NCBI GenBank assembly: GCA_035531775.1
Contig: DATKSG010000007.1
Location: 1 to 32,952, forward strand
Source of the DNA: DATKSG01 sp035531775
Lineage (GTDB): Bacteria; Actinomycetota; Acidimicrobiia; Acidimicrobiales; UBA8190
Direction: 5' to 3'
DNA: 32,952 nucleotides
Below the pieces are notes generated by a model. That model did no database searches. It was not told the DNA's origin and saw nothing but the letters and a program-made list of their open reading frames with translations. The position numbers were made by a program, and so were the translations under genes. Positions 28,668 to 32,952 of the stretch are shown in pieces; positions within the stretch are counted from its first letter, which is position 1; each line of letters opens with the position of its first letter.

Positions 28668-31013
28668 ATGTCGAGGCGGATCGTCGTGGCCGTTGCCGGG
28701 CCCTTGGTGCTGCTCGCAACGAGCGCCATAGCCGTGGCCCAAGTTGTCGCCCCGTCGTCGGTGCGGGCCGTGGCCGGCGCTATCCCCGGCGTGCCCCCTA
28801 TCCCCCCGGTGCCCGGGCTGAGCACGGGCTCGGGCTCGACCGGCTCGAGCCAGACCGGCTCGAGCCAGACCGGCTCGGCAACCGCCGTCCTCGTCAACGG
28901 TGGCGGCGGCCCGGTGTTCGAAGCCGGCGCGGCGGTGGGCGACTTCACCCCGCCGCCGTTCGGCACGCCGATCGACGGCAAGCCCGACCCGGCTGACTGC
29001 ATCGCCGGCACCCCGCTCGAGGCCAAGTTCAACGGACCCCGCAAGTTCGACTTCGAAGAGCCCTACATCGACCAGAACCACCTCGGCCACTACACCGAGG
29101 GCGACCCCTACGTGGACTGCAACCACGACGGGCGCTGGGACGGCAACTACATCGGTGGTGGCACCAACAACCCCCGCTACTACAGCTACGTGCTCGACCC
29201 GGTGACCGCTCGGGCCCTCGCCGTGAAGAACACCGAGGGCCACACCGTGGTGGTGGAGGTTCTCGACCAGGAAGGCCTGTTCAACGTGTTCCAGGCCCAG
29301 ATCCGCGACCAGGCCACCGCCCTGCTGGCCGCCCAGGGCAAGACCGTTGACAACATGTTCCTGTCGGCCACCCACGACGAGGAGGCCCCCGACAGCCTCG
29401 GCCTCGGCGGCGACACCTCGGTCACCTCGGGCGTGGACCAGTACTGGGCTGCCTACATGGTGGAGAAGTCGGCTGAGGCCATCGTGGCCGCCGTCGACAA
29501 CATGACAAGCGCCCATCTCCGCTTCGCCGAGCCCCTGGAGCCGGCGAATCTCCGCCAGTGCTGGTCGTCGTACCCCTACGTCGACGACCAGCTGATGCCC
29601 ACCTTGCAGGCCGTGTCCACCGGCGGTCAGGTCATCGCCACCTTGACCAGCGTGAGCCAGCACGCCGAGACCCTGGGCTTCAATGGAATCGCCCCCGAGA
29701 GCGCCTCTTTGAGCGCCGACTGGCCGTTCTGGTTCCGCAGCCATCTCGAGCAGACCTACGGGGGCGTGGGCATCGAGATGGCCGGCTCGGTGGGCTCGGT
29801 GGAGACGCCGCAGGTCTTCTCCGCCCTCGTCAACCGGGTTCCCGAGGCACATCAGGGAGCGAGCCACCCGGCCGGGTGCAACACCTTGTTCAACGCGCCG
29901 GCGGGAAACCCCACCCCTGAGGCACTCGGCTACCAGAACGAGACCAAGGACCTCGGCATCGACCTGGCCGACGCCGTCATCGGCTCGCTCGGTACCACGT
30001 CGACGTGGTCCACCACCGACACCGTCTGGGGCGAAAGGGCCACCATCTGCGTGCCGGTCAAGAACGTGCTCTTCGCCGCCGCCGGCGCCGCCGGGGTCTT
30101 CGCCGACCGCTCGGCCTCGGTGGGCGGCTGCCGGGCCACGCTGCCCGCCGCCCCCAACGGCTCCACCGCCGGCACCGAAGCCCAGAGCGAGGTGGCGGCC
30201 TACCGCATCGGCGACGGGGAGTTCATGTCGGTGCCCGGTGAGGTGTTCCCCTTCACCTTCCTGGGCAGCTTCCTCGGCCCCGAGGATCTCCAGTACCCGC
30301 AGTACGACATGACACCCATGCTCATGGCCTACATGCACGCCCCTTACCGCTTCGTCGACGGCTTGGCCGAGGACATGCTCGGCTACATCTTCCCCCAGGG
30401 CAACGCCGTGGGCATCCCGGGCCAGCATCCCCTCGACAACGAGTTCGGCACCACCGATCAGGACCGCTTCGGCTGCGGGCACTCCGACGACTCGGAGTCG
30501 GCCGGGGCCAAGACCGGCGACATTGTCGGCCAAGCCCTGGTGCAGTTGCTCGAGCAGAACGGCGCGGCGGCCGGCTCCACCACTGCTCCCGAGGAGATCG
30601 AGCTCGGCCGCTACGCCCTGCCCGACGGCCATGGCGGGTACACGTTGTCGCGGGACCCGCTCGGGAACCCCGAGTCGCTCCAGTGCAATGCCAACAGCAC
30701 CTTCGTTCCCAATGCGGCCGGCCCGGCCACCGCCGTGTGGGTGGCCGCTCCCAACGGGGCGGCCGGCCAGGGCCAGGTCATCGTGCCGGCCGCCTGGCTG
30801 TCGCTGTCGGGGCGGCCCCAGGCCACCCCCGACCGCAACACCAGGGGTTGGATAGACGCGGCGGGAACCCATCACTGGCTCGACGTGTTCCCCGACCTCA
30901 CCACACCCCCTCCGCTGACGCTGCAGCAGCGCGTGGACAAGGTGCCGCCTCTGCTCACCAAGGTGGAGCAGGACCTGCTCAACCTGCCCGGCGCCGCTCG
31001 GTCCCAGGCCTGA
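28668..31013 (+). CDS. Secreted neutral/alkaline ceramidase-like protein
   Basis: The 781-residue protein starts at an ATG after GAGGAGAG. It has a signal peptide (MSRRIVVAVAGPLVLLATSAIAVAQ), a Pro/Gly/Ser linker with repeated TGSSQ, then a domain like neutral/alkaline non-lysosomal ceramidases: FEAGAAVGDFTPPPFG near 84-99, FLSATHDEEAPDSLGLGG near 231-248 (His236; usual motif THxHSGP) and VSQHAETLGFNG with a second candidate zinc His. The usual catalytic GDVSP-type motif appears altered (GSVGSVETPQ). An EF-hand-like loop DCNHDGRWD (150-158) is inserted and may bind calcium. Amidase activity on ceramide is uncertain. The next gene begins 23 nt downstream, probably in the same transcript. Confidence 0.7.
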   Translation: MSRRIVVAVAGPLVLLATSAIAVAQVVAPSSVRAVAGAIPGVPPIPPVPGLSTGSGSTGSSQTGSSQTGSATAVLVNGGGGPVFEAGAAVGDFTPPPFGTPIDGKPDPADCIAGTPLEAKFNGPRKFDFEEPYIDQNHLGHYTEGDPYVDCNHDGRWDGNYIGGGTNNPRYYSYVLDPVTARALAVKNTEGHTVVVEVLDQEGLFNVFQAQIRDQATALLAAQGKTVDNMFLSATHDEEAPDSLGLGGDTSVTSGVDQYWAAYMVEKSAEAIVAAVDNMTSAHLRFAEPLEPANLRQCWSSYPYVDDQLMPTLQAVSTGGQVIATLTSVSQHAETLGFNGIAPESASLSADWPFWFRSHLEQTYGGVGIEMAGSVGSVETPQVFSALVNRVPEAHQGASHPAGCNTLFNAPAGNPTPEALGYQNETKDLGIDLADAVIGSLGTTSTWSTTDTVWGERATICVPVKNVLFAAAGAAGVFADRSASVGGCRATLPAAPNGSTAGTEAQSEVAAYRIGDGEFMSVPGEVFPFTFLGSFLGPEDLQYPQYDMTPMLMAYMHAPYRFVDGLAEDMLGYIFPQGNAVGIPGQHPLDNEFGTTDQDRFGCGHSDDSESAGAKTGDIVGQALVQLLEQNGAAAGSTTAPEEIELGRYALPDGHGGYTLSRDPLGNPESLQCNANSTFVPNAAGPATAVWVAAPNGAAGQGQVIVPAAWLSLSGRPQATPDRNTRGWIDAAGTHHWLDVFPDLTTPPPLTLQQRVDKVPPLLTKVEQDLLNLPGAARSQA

Positions 31014-31036
31014 GCGGCCCGGGGCCGAGCTCGAGC

Positions 31037-32952
31037 ATGCGACTGCGCTGGCTGGCCCCGGCTCTGATCGGGACCCTGGCCGCTCCGATGATGGTGCCGG
31101 CCTCGGCCGTGGTGCGGGCGGTGGCTCCCGGCGCGCCGGTGGCGCCGACCATGGTGCGGTCGGCCGACGTGGTCGGTTCGCTGAGCCCGTCGGGCGCCGA
31201 GCTGTCGGACTCCCTGGTGGGTCGGTCCTGGCTCGTGGCCTCCCGCCGGGTCGGCCCGGCGGACAGCGGTGTCCTGGGCGGCCTGCGCACCACCGCCCTC
31301 ACCGACGAGGTGACCGGTGCCCAGTGGGTGGGAGCGACGTCACCTGACTTCGACATCGTCCTCGACGGTGTCACCCTGTCGTCCGACGGGGCGTGGCAGG
31401 TGCTCGGTACCTCGGTGGGCCTGGCGCCCGTCGACCCGTCGCGGCCCTCGGCCCATCGCGGCGTCACCATCACCTTCCGCCTGGCCACCGTGGCGGCCCA
31501 GGGCGTGCCGGCCGGCATCGAGGTCGACCGCCGTGACACCCTCGACCCGGGCTCGGCTGTCCTCGACGCCTCGTTCACGGTGGTGAACCACCTACCCGTG
31601 GCGGTGTCGGTGGGCGCATGGACCATCGATCAGGTCACCTCCCCCTCCACCGAGTCCGCCCCCGTGCTGGTGGACGCCTATCACGGGGGCTCGGACTGGC
31701 AGGCCGACAACCGAGACACCTCGGTGGCCGGCGCCACCTTCGACGACGCCGGCCAGGTAGCCCAGGTGGCGCCGACCGGCGCCCAGGCAGGCCAGGGCTT
31801 CTTCGTGGTGGGCGACCGCCGGGGCGGGGTAATGAACAGAGTCGGGCGCGACGCCGGCGGACGTACCTGGGTGGGCGTGGAGCCGGCGCGCGACCTGCTC
31901 GACGCCGGCCCCGAGACACTGAGCGCCGGTTCGCTGTGCCCGGGCCAAGGAGGCCCGGTGACCGAAGGACCGGTGACCGTCTGCCCGCAGCTTCCGGTGT
32001 CGGGGTCCACCGACGACGTGCCCAACCCGCTCTACCCCGCACCGGTGCGGGCCCGCACCCTGCCCGCACTGGGTTCGCTCGACTTGGGCACGGCCTACGT
32101 GGGGGTGTACCACGGAGGGGCCGGCCAAGCGGCGGCGGCCTTCTCCTCCCACCTGAGCGGCCAGGTGTCGCCGGCGTGGGCACACAGCGTGGACCTCAAC
32201 ACCTTCCATCCCTGGGGCCACAGCCCGTCCTACGACGACGCCAGCCTGGTGCCCCAGGTGGACGAGGCGGCCGCCCTCGGGGTGGACGTGTTCATGTTGG
32301 ACGACCAGTGGCAAGGGTCGTCGTCGGGCGACTGGGTGTTCGACACCAGCCGCTTCCCCACAGACGCCGACGGAGTGCCCGACATCGTCGACCAGGTGCA
32401 CGCCAAAGGCATGGCGCTCGGGCTGTGGATGTCGCCGGTCGAGTTCAACCCGTCTAGTGCCACCTACAAGGCCCATCCCCAGTGGGCCTGTGCTCCCACC
32501 GGAGACGTCACGGCACAGATCCCCAACGACGCCGGGCTCGGGGTGTGGAACGTGAACGACCCCGGCTTCCGGTCTTATCTCTCGTCGGTCATCGACCGGC
32601 TGGTGGCCCAGTACGGGGTCACCGAGTTCAAATTCGATTACGAGACCTGGCTCGACTGCCCACCGCTCGACTACCTGGACTACGAGGACGGCTTCGTGTC
32701 ATTGGTCCAGAGCTTCGAAGCCCGTCACCCCGGCGTGACCTTCGAGATCGACGAGACCAACGACCAGCGCCTGTGGGCCGTGCGCTCGGCCACCATCGGC
32801 CCGTCGTGGTTCGACAACGACCACATCTCGCCCAGCGTGCCCAAGTTGCTGCACGACCTGTGGTCGGCCGCCCCCTGGATAGCGCCGTCGTCGCTGGGAT
32901 TGGCCGTGGACGACAACACCCTGGGCGGCCCGTACTCGGTGGACTACCTGAT
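31037..32952 (+). CDS. Secreted clan GH-D (GH36/melibiase-like) glycosidase, 3' end outside window
   Basis: Open from ATG 31037 to the window end (638 residues, no stop). It has an N-terminal signal peptide (MRLRWLAPALIGTLAAPMMVPASA), a beta-sandwich-like region to about residue 340, and a TIM-barrel catalytic domain: NTFHPWGHSPSYDD, VDVFMLDDQW (Asp422/423), GLWMSPVEFNP and EFKFDYETW, where Asp534 fits the K-x-D nucleophile of GH36/GH27 enzymes. FDNDHISPS may contain the acid/base region. Family-level prediction is an alpha-galactosidase-like retaining enzyme; substrate is open. Four Cys in the visible part suit an exported protein. It follows the ceramidase-like gene by 23 nt. Confidence 0.75.
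   Translation, partial: MRLRWLAPALIGTLAAPMMVPASAVVRAVAPGAPVAPTMVRSADVVGSLSPSGAELSDSLVGRSWLVASRRVGPADSGVLGGLRTTALTDEVTGAQWVGATSPDFDIVLDGVTLSSDGAWQVLGTSVGLAPVDPSRPSAHRGVTITFRLATVAAQGVPAGIEVDRRDTLDPGSAVLDASFTVVNHLPVAVSVGAWTIDQVTSPSTESAPVLVDAYHGGSDWQADNRDTSVAGATFDDAGQVAQVAPTGAQAGQGFFVVGDRRGGVMNRVGRDAGGRTWVGVEPARDLLDAGPETLSAGSLCPGQGGPVTEGPVTVCPQLPVSGSTDDVPNPLYPAPVRARTLPALGSLDLGTAYVGVYHGGAGQAAAAFSSHLSGQVSPAWAHSVDLNTFHPWGHSPSYDDASLVPQVDEAAALGVDVFMLDDQWQGSSSGDWVFDTSRFPTDADGVPDIVDQVHAKGMALGLWMSPVEFNPSSATYKAHPQWACAPTGDVTAQIPNDAGLGVWNVNDPGFRSYLSSVIDRLVAQYGVTEFKFDYETWLDCPPLDYLDYEDGFVSLVQSFEARHPGVTFEIDETNDQRLWAVRSATIGPSWFDNDHISPSVPKLLHDLWSAAPWIAPSSLGLAVDDNTLGGPYSVDYL

Noticed and set aside
1..32952. CRISPR array, insertion sequence, prophage or integrase-linked attachment site
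   Set aside because: No regularly spaced repeats, transposase, integrase or tRNA 3'-end duplication is visible; the tRNA-Ser is followed directly by rimO.

Overview
The window is about 33 kb of very GC-rich, densely coded DNA with short intergenic gaps, ATGA/GTGA gene overlaps and many GTG starts. Its contents suggest an actinobacterial chromosome, perhaps of the Acidimicrobiia type. This is inferred from base composition, the rimO-pgsA-cinA...recA order, an actinobacterial-style LexA box and many apparently leaderless genes; nothing here fixes the genus. I see no phage, transposon, CRISPR array or plasmid signature.

Layout. 1-5613: the 3' end of a secreted N,N-dimethylformamidase-like protein with a Pro-rich tail, a membrane-anchored protein with a Ser/Thr/Gly-rich tail, a small two-TM protein resembling a sortase substrate, a secreted esterase and an MFS permease. 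5614-6071: a relatively AT-rich gap holding a compact minus-strand transcription unit with an eight-codon ORF and a strong terminator. 6072-15374: DinB-like protein, tRNA-Ser(GCT), rimO-pgsA-cinA, a GAF-PP2C / STAS / HATPase partner-switching cassette, a macro-domain protein, ThpR, and recA behind a perfect LexA box, then a methyltransferase. 15364-21649: scattered housekeeping and hypothetical genes (DUF3048 lipoprotein-like protein, hexapeptide acyltransferase, membrane protein, alpha/beta hydrolase, S51 peptidase-like protein, pirin, a ketosynthase-fold protein without its catalytic residues). 21782-27804: a large hybrid histidine kinase convergent with an OmpR-type regulator, then a Cys-rich small protein translationally coupled to a PilT-type ATPase. 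27871-32952: a DUF429 protein that has lost two conserved Asp, a secreted ceramidase-like protein and a secreted clan GH-D/GH36-like glycosidase cut by the window end.

How the genes work together. The core is a DNA-repair and RNA-modification neighbourhood (rimO, cinA, thpR, recA) into which a stress-signalling switch has been inserted. CinA, the macro protein and ThpR all belong to families acting on NMN, ADP-ribose or 2'-5'/cyclic phosphate metabolites and may form a metabolite-repair set. The kinase/regulator pair and the GAF-PP2C cassette are two separate signalling systems. The secreted hydrolases at both ends point to life on complex organic matter.

Most notable for follow-up: the tiny minus-strand ORF unit at 5613-5779, repeated CACG-N3-CGTG palindromes in the two AT-rich gaps, three apparent pseudoenzymes (ketosynthase-like, DUF429, ceramidase-like), and the widespread TANNNT motif placed 6-9 nt before start codons.
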